Source: Streptomyces griseorubiginosus (GTDB taxonomy: Bacteria > Actinomycetota > Actinomycetes > Streptomycetales > Streptomycetaceae). From it: a DNA stretch of 64,000 nucleotides. The DNA lies in assembly GCF_001514195.1 (NCBI RefSeq), contig NZ_KQ948737.1, positions 390,012 to 454,011 of the forward strand, in the 5' to 3' direction. Numbering within the stretch: the first letter of the stretch is position 1; every line of letters begins with the position of its first letter. Both the position numbers and the translations under genes were made by a program. The notes below the pieces were generated by a model. The model was not told the origin of the DNA and made no database searches. It worked only from the letters and a program-made list of their open reading frames with translations. This document shows, one piece after another, positions 1 to 7,222 of the stretch.

Positions 1-16
1 TGGGCCGGGGCCGGTG

Positions 17-181
17 TCAGCGTGCCTCGCGGAACAGAACGTGCCGGCCGGCGACCGGGTCGTACTTGCGCACGACCAGCCGGTCGGGGTCGGCCAGACG
101 GTTCTTCCGCGTCACGTAGGTGAAGCCGGTGCCCGCCGTCGACCTGAGCGTGACGACGGGACGCGTGGTGCTGCGTGCCAT
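17..181 (-). CDS. rpmG: 50S ribosomal protein L33, zinc-free (C-minus) type
   Basis: This 54-residue protein begins MARSTTRPVVTLRSTAGTG and ends in the typical L33 tail (KYDPVAGRHVLFREAR). It is a structural protein of the large ribosomal subunit. No cysteine is present, so it is the C-minus paralogue that needs no zinc. In Streptomyces such copies usually sit in Zur-regulated clusters and replace zinc-containing L33 when zinc is scarce. A strong ribosome-binding site (GAAGGAGT) precedes the ATG. The gene reads out of the window to the left, where related small ribosomal genes would be expected. I could not recognise a convincing Zur box upstream. Confidence 0.95.
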   Translation of the reverse strand: MARSTTRPVVTLRSTAGTGFTYVTRKNRLADPDRLVVRKYDPVAGRHVLFREAR

Positions 182-430
182 GAGGACTCCTTCCACCACC
201 ACCGAGCACTTTGACTCGGTCATGTCATGCAGTGGTATCAACGCGGTCGACCCTCGCATCATTCCCGCACCCCCGAACTCCGCCGGGTTGGCCTGACAGG
301 GTGGCGGTGGTGCGTCCTCGCACGTCAACGCCCTCATCCGGGGATGACGCCTGCTAGCTTCGCGAGCTGATCCGAGGACCCGTATGCCTTCGGCAGGGCG
401 GGGCCGTGACCGCGAGGCAAGGGTGATGGC

Positions 431-1564
431 GTGAGGGACGACGTGGAGAGGCCGGCCGGGGCTGCGATCGGGCGCCGGAGTTTCCTGGCCACTACAGCCG
501 TGGCGGCCGGGGCGCCGGCCATCGCGGCAGCAGCACCGGCCTCGGCCGCTGCGAGCTCGCACGGCGGCCCACCGGAGCCGCCGCCGGTCGGTCGGGTCGC
601 GCGTCTGCTGGCCGTCCCGGAGGCCGGCCGCGGCGTCGACTGGCTCCGCTCGGCGCTTCAGGTCGCCGTGGAGCTGGAACTGTCCACGATCCCGCCGTAC
701 CTGTGCGGCTGGTGGTCCATCGGGGACCGCAACTCGCAGGCCGCGCGGCTGATCCGGCGCATCATCGACGACGAGATGTACCACCTGGGCGTGGTGTGCA
801 ATCTGCTCGTGGCCGTGGGCGGGCAGCCCCGGATCAGGGCGGCGGCACCCACCTACCCCGGCCCGCTGCCCGGCGGCGTGCGCGACGGCCTGACCGTGTA
901 CCTGTCGGGTCTCAACAAGTCGTTCGTGCAGATGATGATGTCCATCGAGGCTCCCGAGGAACCGCTCGCCCTCAGCGCCACCGCCACGCACACCGTCGGC
1001 GACTTCTACGGCGCCATGCTCGACGGTTTCCAGGTCCTGGCCCCGGAGTTGTCGGCCGGCGGACAGCTGACCGCACGCATCGGCTCCGACGATCTGCACC
1101 CCGTCGAGACCCTCCTCGACGTCGAGCGCGCCATCGACATCATCAGGGAGCAGGGCGAGGGCACGAGCAGTTCCCCGGCCGACTCCTTCACCGACGACCA
1201 CCCGGCGCACTACTACGCCTTCGGCGAGATCTACCACGGGCGGCAACTGCGGGAGACCGCCGAGGGCTGGACGTTCACCGGAGCGCCCGTCCCCTTCCCG
1301 GACGCACGCCCCATGGCCCGGGTTCCGGCGGGCGGCTGGTCCCGGCCGTCGGCGTCGGTGCAACAGCTCCTGGACAGGTTCGACAACACCTACACCACCG
1401 TGCTGACCTCGCTCGACGCCGCTTGGGCCGACGGCGACCGCCGCACCCTGGGCGCGGCCGTCCACGCCATGCGCGGCCTGGAGGAGACCGCGCTACGGCT
1501 CATGGAGACCGAGATCCCGGGGAGCCGGAGCACGTACGGCCCCCAGTTCCACCCGCGTTCGTAG
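431..1564 (+). CDS. Tat-exported ferritin-like domain protein
   Basis: The 377-residue product starts at GTG. Residues 15-19 are RRSFL followed by a long alanine-rich hydrophobic stretch to about residue 45, a twin-arginine export signal. The mature part contains ELELSTIPPYL and, further on, DDEMYHLGVVCNLL, matching the paired helices of the ferritin-like family (PF12902) found at the end of VioB/RebD iminophenylpyruvate dimer synthases. The Glu and His residues there probably bind iron, but the reaction is unknown. No biosynthetic genes accompany it. Its nearest neighbour downstream is a secreted protease that appears to have its own expression signals. The start is uncertain because only a weak AAGGG precedes the GTG. 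Confidence 0.8.
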   Translation: MRDDVERPAGAAIGRRSFLATTAVAAGAPAIAAAAPASAAASSHGGPPEPPPVGRVARLLAVPEAGRGVDWLRSALQVAVELELSTIPPYLCGWWSIGDRNSQAARLIRRIIDDEMYHLGVVCNLLVAVGGQPRIRAAAPTYPGPLPGGVRDGLTVYLSGLNKSFVQMMMSIEAPEEPLALSATATHTVGDFYGAMLDGFQVLAPELSAGGQLTARIGSDDLHPVETLLDVERAIDIIREQGEGTSSSPADSFTDDHPAHYYAFGEIYHGRQLRETAEGWTFTGAPVPFPDARPMARVPAGGWSRPSASVQQLLDRFDNTYTTVLTSLDAAWADGDRRTLGAAVHAMRGLEETALRLMETEIPGSRSTYGPQFHPRS

Positions 1565-1822
1565 TGTTCGCCGCGCTGCCCCTGGCGACGGGCGGGCGGT
1601 GCCGGAGCGCGCGGGACCGGTGATCCCGCAGGTCGTCGCGGTCACCCGTGAGGCGCGGGTGACCGCCGACACCGTGGTGCACACAGACGATGCCGCCTTG
1701 TCGGCACACCTGCCGCTCGGAGTACGTCTGTTTTCAGCCACACCCCCACAGCGTCCCTGCACGGAAAGGTACTTCCGTACAGGATCATGCACCTGACATC
1801 TTGCATCCACCACTCGTTTCGT
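1565..1822 (+). other. Intergenic region ahead of the subtilisin gene
   Basis: The gap between the ferritin-like gene and the protease continues to 1871. This first part holds no convincing gene. It contains a short inverted repeat with arms ACGGAA (1761-1766) and TTCCGT (1773-1778) that could be an operator. I could not assign a promoter with confidence. Confidence 0.4.
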
Positions 1823-1857
1823 ACGGCCCGGCCGTGTCCTCGACACGGCCGGGCCGT
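1823..1857 (+). promoter_or_regulatory. 16-bp perfect hairpin directly upstream of the protease ribosome-binding site
   Basis: Positions 1823-1838 and 1842-1857 are perfect inverted repeats of 16 bp separated by the 3-nt loop CTC. The stem is almost entirely G/C. Only four bases separate it from the GGAGG at 1862-1866 that serves the protease. No T-run follows. It could be a leftover terminator from readthrough, or a 5'-leader structure that stabilises the message or hinders ribosome access. Confidence 0.7.
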
Positions 1858-1871
1858 CTCCGGAGGATGCA

Positions 1872-3677
1872 TTGATACCCCACACATCAAGCCGCTCCAG
1901 ACGCACCCTGGTGCTGGCGGCCGCTCTCGGCACGGCGCTCACCTTCGGCGCCCCGGGCGCCCTCGCGGGCACGCTCCCCGTCGTTCCCTCCCCCGCGCCG
2001 GCCGCGAAGGCCCCCGCCCCCGCTCCGGCCGCCAAGCCGGCTTCCCGGACTGCGGCCTGGGTGGCCGGGACGCGCGCTTACCTCGTGATCACCGCCCCTG
2101 GTGACAGTTCGGCGGTCCGTTCGGCGATCACGGCCAACGGCGGCACGGTCTTCTCGAACTTCGACGCCATCGGCGTGATCGTCGCCCACTCGGCGTCCAG
2201 CACCTTCGCCGCCACCATGCGCGGCGTCGCCGGTGTTCAGCAGGTCGGTGCCACGCGTACCTCGGACGTCCCGGCCGCCGCCTACGACCCGGCGCTCCCG
2301 CCCAATCCGGCCCAGGCCTCCACCCCGGCCGGCGAACCGGTCCGGGCCGACATGAGCCAGATCAAGGCCGACCAGGCCTGGGCCGTGAACCCGGGCTCCG
2401 CCTCCGTCAAGGTGGGCATCCTGGACACCGGTGTGGACGACCAGCACCAGGACCTGGCACCCAACTTCGACGCGGCCGACTCGGTCTCCTGCGCCTACGG
2501 CAAGCCCGACACCCGTACCGGCGCCTGGCGGGACGTCGACACGCACGGCACCCACGTGGCCGGCACCGTCGCCGCGGCCAAGAACGGCAAGGGCGTCGTA
2601 GGCGTGGCCCCCGGAGTGAAGATAGCCGCGGTCCGGGTCGCCGAGCCGGGCAACTCCTTCTTCTTCGCCGAGAACACCATCTGCGGCTTCGTCTGGGCCG
2701 GTGACCACGGATTCAAGGTCACCAACAACAGCTATTACACGGACCCGTGGCAGTTCAACTGCCCGGACAACATCGACCAGGCCGCCATCATCGAGGGCGT
2801 CAAGCGCGCCCAGGAGTACGCCGAGAGCAAGGGCTCCCTCCAGATCGCCGCCGCGGGCAACGAGAACTACGACCTCGCCCACAAGACGACCGACTCCGCG
2901 AGCCCGAACGACTCCACACCGGTCACCCGCACCATCACCAACGCCTGCCTCGACATCCCGACCGAACTTCCGGGCGTGGTCACCGTCGCGGCCAACGGCA
3001 CGGGCGTCACCAAGGCATCGTTCTCCAACTACGGTCAGGGCGTCATCGACGTCGCGGCGCCGGGCAGCAACGTGTACTCCACGGTCCCCGGCGGCGGTTA
3101 CGGCAGCAAGAGCGGCACCTCGATGGCCACCCCGCACGTGGTCGGCGTCGCGGCACTCATCGCGAGCGCCAACCCGGGCATCACCCCGGCTCAGCTGCGC
3201 ACCAAGCTGGCCGAGCAGGCCAACGATATCGCCTGCCCCTCGGACAGCCGCTGCACGGGTACGACGGCCAACAACTCCTTCTTCGGTGAAGGACAGGTCG
3301 ACGCCCTCAAGGCCGTCGGGGCCACCCCGCCGCCCGGCAAGTACTTCGAGAACCTCACGGACTTCACCATCAACGACAACGCGACCGTGGAGAGCCCGAT
3401 CGCCGTCACCGGTGTGACCGGCAACGCCCCGGCCACCCTGAAGGTGGGTGTGGACATCAAGCACACCTACATCGGTGACCTGAAGGTCGACCTGGTGGCG
3501 CCGGACGGCACCGTCTACACGCTGCACAACCGCGCGGGCGGCAGCGCCGACAACATCGCCCAGACCTACACCGTGGACGCCTCCTCGGAGGTCGCGAACG
3601 GCACCTGGAAGCTGCGCGTGAACGACAACGCCGCCTCCGACACGGGCAAGATCGACGCCTGGAACCTGACCTTCTAG
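1872..3677 (+). CDS. Secreted S8 serine protease (subtilisin-like) with C-terminal P-domain
   Basis: The 601-residue protein has a Sec signal peptide (RRTLVLAAALGTALTFG), an alanine/proline linker and an I9-like propeptide (AYLVITAPGDSSAVRSAI), then the peptidase domain. The catalytic triad is visible: D185 in GILDTGVDD, H225 in DTHGTHVAG and S417 in GTSMATPH, with the oxyanion Asn in AAAGNENYD. Residues from about 489 to the end form a proprotein-convertase P-domain (VGVDIKHTYIGDLKVDLVAP). It should be exported and degrade extracellular protein. The TTG start at 1872 follows GGAGG by five bases, and the ATG just upstream runs into a stop after two codons. A 15-bp terminator follows. Confidence 0.95.
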   Translation: MIPHTSSRSRRTLVLAAALGTALTFGAPGALAGTLPVVPSPAPAAKAPAPAPAAKPASRTAAWVAGTRAYLVITAPGDSSAVRSAITANGGTVFSNFDAIGVIVAHSASSTFAATMRGVAGVQQVGATRTSDVPAAAYDPALPPNPAQASTPAGEPVRADMSQIKADQAWAVNPGSASVKVGILDTGVDDQHQDLAPNFDAADSVSCAYGKPDTRTGAWRDVDTHGTHVAGTVAAAKNGKGVVGVAPGVKIAAVRVAEPGNSFFFAENTICGFVWAGDHGFKVTNNSYYTDPWQFNCPDNIDQAAIIEGVKRAQEYAESKGSLQIAAAGNENYDLAHKTTDSASPNDSTPVTRTITNACLDIPTELPGVVTVAANGTGVTKASFSNYGQGVIDVAAPGSNVYSTVPGGGYGSKSGTSMATPHVVGVAALIASANPGITPAQLRTKLAEQANDIACPSDSRCTGTTANNSFFGEGQVDALKAVGATPPPGKYFENLTDFTINDNATVESPIAVTGVTGNAPATLKVGVDIKHTYIGDLKVDLVAPDGTVYTLHNRAGGSADNIAQTYTVDASSEVANGTWKLRVNDNAASDTGKIDAWNLTF

Positions 3678-3769
3678 CACAGGGCCCGGCAACGCCGCCC
3701 ACGGGACAGGGACATGGCGGGCCGCGGTTGGTTGGGCCAGCTGCGAACTGCTGGGCGGCAGAGGGCATA

Positions 3770-3805
3770 TGGGCCCCGTGGCGGTGTGCGCCGCCACGGG
3801 GCCCA
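3770..3805 (+). terminator. Stem-loop terminator after the protease
   Basis: A perfect 15-bp G/C-rich stem (3770-3784 with 3791-3805) encloses a 6-nt loop about 90 bases after the protease stop codon. There is no U-tract, which is usual for Streptomyces terminators. Confidence 0.7.
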
Positions 3806-3924
3806 CGTGCCGCAATCGTCCAGGAAAGGCCGCTGGGTTACGAGGGGAGTGGCATCGGTAGACTCGCGGCCCTGATGGTCGATGTCCGCCGGGACGGCCC
3901 GAGTTGGGGATCGGAGGCAGGCTG

Positions 3925-4485
3925 GTGTGCAGGGTGGATCATGAGGCCGCAGCGGTGACCGCAACAGCAGCTCTCACGGCGGCCCACCCGCACCTGAGGC
4001 AGGGCCCTTCCGCCCATCCGGCACTGCAAGGCTGCGAGGACGTGGAGTGGTCCTCCGTTCCTGGCTGCCAGGTCGACGTCCCTGTCGTCCTGCGCGGACT
4101 GCTCGATCCCGAGGCGGCCGAGATGGCGGAGCGGGCACTCGACTGGCTGGTGATGTCAGGGCCGATGTCCATCAGTACCGTGATGCCCGCTGTCGTGCCC
4201 TACCTGCTGCGGCTCGCTGCCGATCCATCGCTCCCCCGCCGGGACGAATTGGTCGGGCTCCTGCTCGTCGCCGCCGTCCTGTCCGCACCGACGGACCCGG
4301 ACAACGCGTGGGACCTCGCGGTCAGCGGCCCGGAGAAGGACCACCCTGAACGGGCCCAGTGCCGAGCGGCATTCGTGGCCGACGCGGCCTGGGTGCAACG
4401 CCTGCTGGCCGACGACGAGCTGCGCGCCGACCCTTACCTGGGCGACGAGGACAGAGCGTCCTTCGTCCAAGCAGCCGGGCTGTAG
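3925..4485 (+). CDS. Hypothetical protein, helical, possibly HEAT-like
   Basis: I do not recognise a family with confidence. The 186-residue acidic, leucine/alanine-rich protein has no signal peptide or membrane segment. Residues 60-120 (VVPYLLRLAADPSLPRRDELVGLLLVAA and neighbours, quoted as shorter parts: VVPYLLRLAAD, ELVGLLLVAAVLS) look like stacked helices as in HEAT-repeat proteins. GTG at 3925 was chosen because GGAGG (3913-3917) sits seven bases upstream; an in-frame TTG lies at 3904. It is a single gene, convergent with the next one. Confidence 0.65.
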   Translation: MCRVDHEAAAVTATAALTAAHPHLRQGPSAHPALQGCEDVEWSSVPGCQVDVPVVLRGLLDPEAAEMAERALDWLVMSGPMSISTVMPAVVPYLLRLAADPSLPRRDELVGLLLVAAVLSAPTDPDNAWDLAVSGPEKDHPERAQCRAAFVADAAWVQRLLADDELRADPYLGDEDRASFVQAAGL

Positions 4486-4563
4486 ACGCACAACAACACG
4501 CCGGGCACAACGACGGCCACTGCTCCAGGAGTTCGCCGCCGACGGGTCTTACCGAAGCCTGGT

Positions 4564-5160
4564 CTATCGCGCCCAGCGCCCCATGGCCGGCGCGGTGCCG
4601 ATGAGGCACTCGATGCCGGTCGGGAAGTCGGCGAGGGCGTAGGCGGTCAGACGGAGGTGACCTTCAAGGCAGACCAGGTTGTCCTGGTTCTCCCCGACGA
4701 GGATGAGTGGCGGGAACCGCTCACCTCTCATGAGAGCCCGGGCCGCGTCGACGAACGGTTCGTTGGGCACGTCCAACGCCCGCAGCCCTGCCTTGATCCG
4801 TGCGGCAGCATCGGTCGGCCGGCGGCTGCCACCCGACAGTTCGACCCAGTAGGAGTAGTCGATGTAGCGAACGTCGGCCGCCTCGCCGGCGGACAGGAAT
4901 GCCCTGATCCACGTGACCTGATCGGGGAAGTTCTCGAACAGGTCGCGGTTCTCGCCGTACCCACGCGTTGCCGCGAGCAGAGCGCGACGTGCGGTGTTCG
5001 CTACGGCGTCGGAGAGGTCCGGATGCGTCAGCAACTGCTCGGACTGCCCGGCCGGCGCCAGATGGGAACGCAGCCTCTGGCCGAACCTCTGGCTGGAAAG
5101 CTCGCCACTCAGGAAGCAGGCGACCATCTCGTCCTCGCCGCTCTTGCCCAGTACCTGCAC
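4564..5160 (-). CDS. Conserved hypothetical with ParB-like motif
   Basis: The protein of about 198 residues has no signal peptide. Its C-terminal part contains LILVGENQDNLVCLEGHLRL followed by TAYAL, which resembles the beta-strand plus [G/E]-x-x-RL-x-A helix of ParB/Srx-fold proteins. An aromatic stretch (VRYIDYSYWVEL) precedes it. No HTH or partition partner is present, so a chromosome-segregation role is not implied. The frame stays open to 5415, but that extension overlaps the divergent monooxygenase gene. I therefore used the GTG at 5160 (VQVLGKSGEDE). The start is uncertain because no good ribosome-binding site is visible. Confidence 0.6.
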   Translation of the reverse strand: MQVLGKSGEDEMVACFLSGELSSQRFGQRLRSHLAPAGQSEQLLTHPDLSDAVANTARRALLAATRGYGENRDLFENFPDQVTWIRAFLSAGEAADVRYIDYSYWVELSGGSRRPTDAAARIKAGLRALDVPNEPFVDAARALMRGERFPPLILVGENQDNLVCLEGHLRLTAYALADFPTGIECLIGTAPAMGRWAR

Positions 5161-5299
5161 GACGTCAGCATAGATGCGGCCTTGCCGGCCGGTCGGACGC
5201 CTTCCACCCTGCGATAACGCGGGTTCCACCCACAGCCGCCTGCGTGCTTCAGTGACTGCGCGCCGGATCTTCCGGTGCGCACAGCGAGGAGGACCAGCG

Positions 5300-5623
5300 G
5301 TGGAATCTGTAATCGTGATCAGCACCCTGCGGCTGCGCGCCGAGCGGGCGGACGAGGCCCGGAAGGTCATCGCGTCGGTGGTCTCGCAGACCCACGAGGA
5401 CACGGGCTGCCTCACCTACGCGGCACACGAGGACGCCGCCGATCCGCTCACCATGGTGCTCGTCGAGAAGTGGGCCTCGCAGCAGGCCATCGACGAACAC
5501 AGCCAGGCTCCCTTTCTCGCCGAAGCGATGAGCCGAGTGGGAGAACTGCTCACCGCCGAGCCCGAGATCCGCGTCATCACCCCGCTCGGATACGGCACGA
5601 GCGACAAGGCCGTGCTGCGCTGA
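5300..5623 (+). CDS. Antibiotic biosynthesis monooxygenase (ABM) domain protein
   Basis: This 107-residue single-domain protein (ESVIVISTLRLRAERADEAR) has the ABM ferredoxin-like fold signature seen in YgiN quinol monooxygenases. Features are an early strand, a helix ending in a VSQTHEDTGCLTY turn, a VLVEKWASQQAIDEH strand-helix, and a closing FLAEAMSRVGELL helix. Such proteins act as cofactor-free oxygenases or small dimeric stress enzymes in the cytoplasm. GTG at 5300 is preceded by GAGGAGGA at suitable spacing. The frame is open further upstream, but that part overlaps the opposite gene. The substrate cannot be inferred from context. Confidence 0.85.
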   Translation: MESVIVISTLRLRAERADEARKVIASVVSQTHEDTGCLTYAAHEDAADPLTMVLVEKWASQQAIDEHSQAPFLAEAMSRVGELLTAEPEIRVITPLGYGTSDKAVLR

Positions 5624-5709
5624 CCAACGGGCAGAGGTGATGCCAGGCCCACCCCCACCGGGGTGCTGGGCCGCTGGTGGGCTCCTCGGGCCGCTCATAG
5701 CGTCGGAGC

Positions 5710-6687
5710 ATGACGGATGCCACGAACGAACAAGGAACAGGCACCTCCAGGCGGGCGGCGCTGCGAGGTCTGGGGCTCGCGTTAGGGGGCGCGGCCCTGG
5801 GCGGCTCACTCGGGGCCTCACGAGCAGCCGCAGAGCCGCGCCAAGGGGGCACCACCTACGTGCTGGTGCACGGCACTCACAGCGCCGGCGCGTTCTGGAT
5901 GCCGATAGCCCGGGAGCTGACGCTGCGCGGTCACCGTGTCGTCATGGTGGACCAGCCGCGGCATGGTACGCAGGCCTTCGTCCCGGAGTCGTACCAGCGG
6001 CAGGACCTCGCCGCGATGGCGGTCGAGCCGTCCCCGCTCAAGGGGCTCGGGCTGGACGACTACGAGGCGCGCGTCACCGGCGTCGTGCGGCGCGCGGCAC
6101 GCAACGGCCCGGTGGTGCTGGTCGGGCACAGCTTGGGTGGCGTCTCGGTAAGCCGGGTCGGCAACGCCGTCCCGCATCTGCTGCACCACATCTGCTACAT
6201 GGCCGCCTTCTGCCCCAGCCGTTCCCTGCCCACTGCGGACGCCTGCACGGCGGCACCCGAGAACGCCGACGCCGTCAGTCCCGTCGAGCTGACAGTGGGT
6301 GACCCGGAGCGTCTCGGGGTGCTGCGGCTGAACTTCCGGACAGGTGACCGCCGTGCACTGGCCCTTCTGAAGGAGATGATCTGCGCGGACTACCCCGACG
6401 CGGACTTCCGCCGGATCCTGGCCGGCATGCAGACCGACGAGCCCGTCACGGCTTACGCGGGCCGGGCGGTCGGCCGGGCTGACAGCTGGGGCCGCATCCC
6501 CCGCACCTACCTGCGCTTCGGCAAGGACCGGACCATCGCCACCGCGCTCCAGGACAGGATGGTCGAGGAGGCCGACGCCCTCACACCCGGCAACCGCTTC
6601 CGCGTGCACGACTATCCCGAGGCGTCGCACGTGGGCCCGCTCGATCCCTCCTCCGTCGCCGACGTCCTGAACACCCTTGCGGCATGA
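5710..6687 (+). CDS. Tat-exported alpha/beta hydrolase with a TTA codon
   Basis: The 325-residue protein starts with a twin-arginine signal (SRRAALRGLGLALGGAALGG). The hydrolase fold follows, with oxyanion motif VLVHGTHSAG, nucleophile elbow GHSLGG and a candidate catalytic His in EASHVGPL. It is a paralogue of the hydrolase at 59817-60680, sharing LVHG, NGPVVLV, SWGRIP-TY and DRMI/V-E-DALTP blocks. The other copy has no export signal. Codon 25 (5782-5784) is TTA, the rare leucine codon read by the bldA tRNA, so translation may be restricted to late growth. The ribosome-binding site is poor (GGAG one base from the ATG), so the start could be leaderless or elsewhere. Confidence 0.88.
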   Translation: MTDATNEQGTGTSRRAALRGLGLALGGAALGGSLGASRAAAEPRQGGTTYVLVHGTHSAGAFWMPIARELTLRGHRVVMVDQPRHGTQAFVPESYQRQDLAAMAVEPSPLKGLGLDDYEARVTGVVRRAARNGPVVLVGHSLGGVSVSRVGNAVPHLLHHICYMAAFCPSRSLPTADACTAAPENADAVSPVELTVGDPERLGVLRLNFRTGDRRALALLKEMICADYPDADFRRILAGMQTDEPVTAYAGRAVGRADSWGRIPRTYLRFGKDRTIATALQDRMVEEADALTPGNRFRVHDYPEASHVGPLDPSSVADVLNTLAA

Positions 6688-6810
6688 ACGCAGCTGGTTC
6701 AACTCCGTAGCGGCGAGCTTTACCGGTGACAGGGGCTCGGGCCGTGTGCCGCTCCCCTGAGTGGGTACTCCTGGATGTCCCCGTCCTCGTATGCAAGGAG
6801 AATGAGTCTG

Positions 6811-7158
6811 ATGGCCACCGTGTCGCTCACCGGAGCGTCCAAGGAGGACGCCGCCACCGTCTTCAGCGTGCTGCGGACGGCGTTCCCCACCGACCGCCCT
6901 GCTGACGACCTGCCCCAGGAACAGCCGGGCGGCCAGGACCTCGTGTGGACAGCGGAGTTCGAGCCGACGCAGGAGTGGATCCCGACCGATCCCATCCCCC
7001 TGGAGGGCCCGGTCTCCGCCACACTGCAGGGCGGCTACGCGGCCGTGGATCAACTCCGTGAAGCCCTGGGTGCCGCGTTCACCGTGGAGGAGCAGGGCGC
7101 GGTGTCGGGAGACCAGGAGCAGGAGGTCGACCTGCTGCTCCGGACGAAGCGGTCGTAG
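6811..7158 (+). CDS. Small conserved hypothetical protein
   Basis: The 115-residue acidic protein (ATVSLTGASKEDAATVFSVL) has no signal peptide, membrane segment or motif that I recognise. The start was set at the second of two close ATGs because AAGGAG (6795-6800) lies ten bases from 6811 and only one base from 6802. It is convergent with the GH3 gene and has no obvious partner. Function is unknown. Confidence 0.7.
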   Translation: MATVSLTGASKEDAATVFSVLRTAFPTDRPADDLPQEQPGGQDLVWTAEFEPTQEWIPTDPIPLEGPVSATLQGGYAAVDQLREALGAAFTVEEQGAVSGDQEQEVDLLLRTKRS

Positions 7159-7222
7159 CGCGGACGTTCACCTGGCTGGGACGGACCGTGCCGGCCCCAC
7201 CCTTCGCCTCTGCCTCTGCCCC

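Noticed and set aside
187..430. Zur box upstream of L33
   Set aside because: Expected from the family, but no A/T-rich palindrome of the right type is visible in the available sequence.
17..1465. 482-codon minus-strand frame opposite the ferritin-like gene
   Set aside because: Only its last 54 codons (L33) look like protein. The rest is the mirror of a G/C-biased plus-strand gene.
431..1564. Member of an indole-alkaloid biosynthetic cluster
   Set aside because: The ferritin-like domain recalls VioB, but no amino-acid oxidase or other pathway gene is nearby.
1887..3815. 642-codon minus-strand frame
   Set aside because: It is the antisense of the subtilisin gene, whose catalytic motifs are certain, and its composition is Gly/Val/Arg-biased.
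5818..7053. 411-codon minus-strand frame
   Set aside because: It covers the antisense of the Tat hydrolase and the small hypothetical gene and has no domain.
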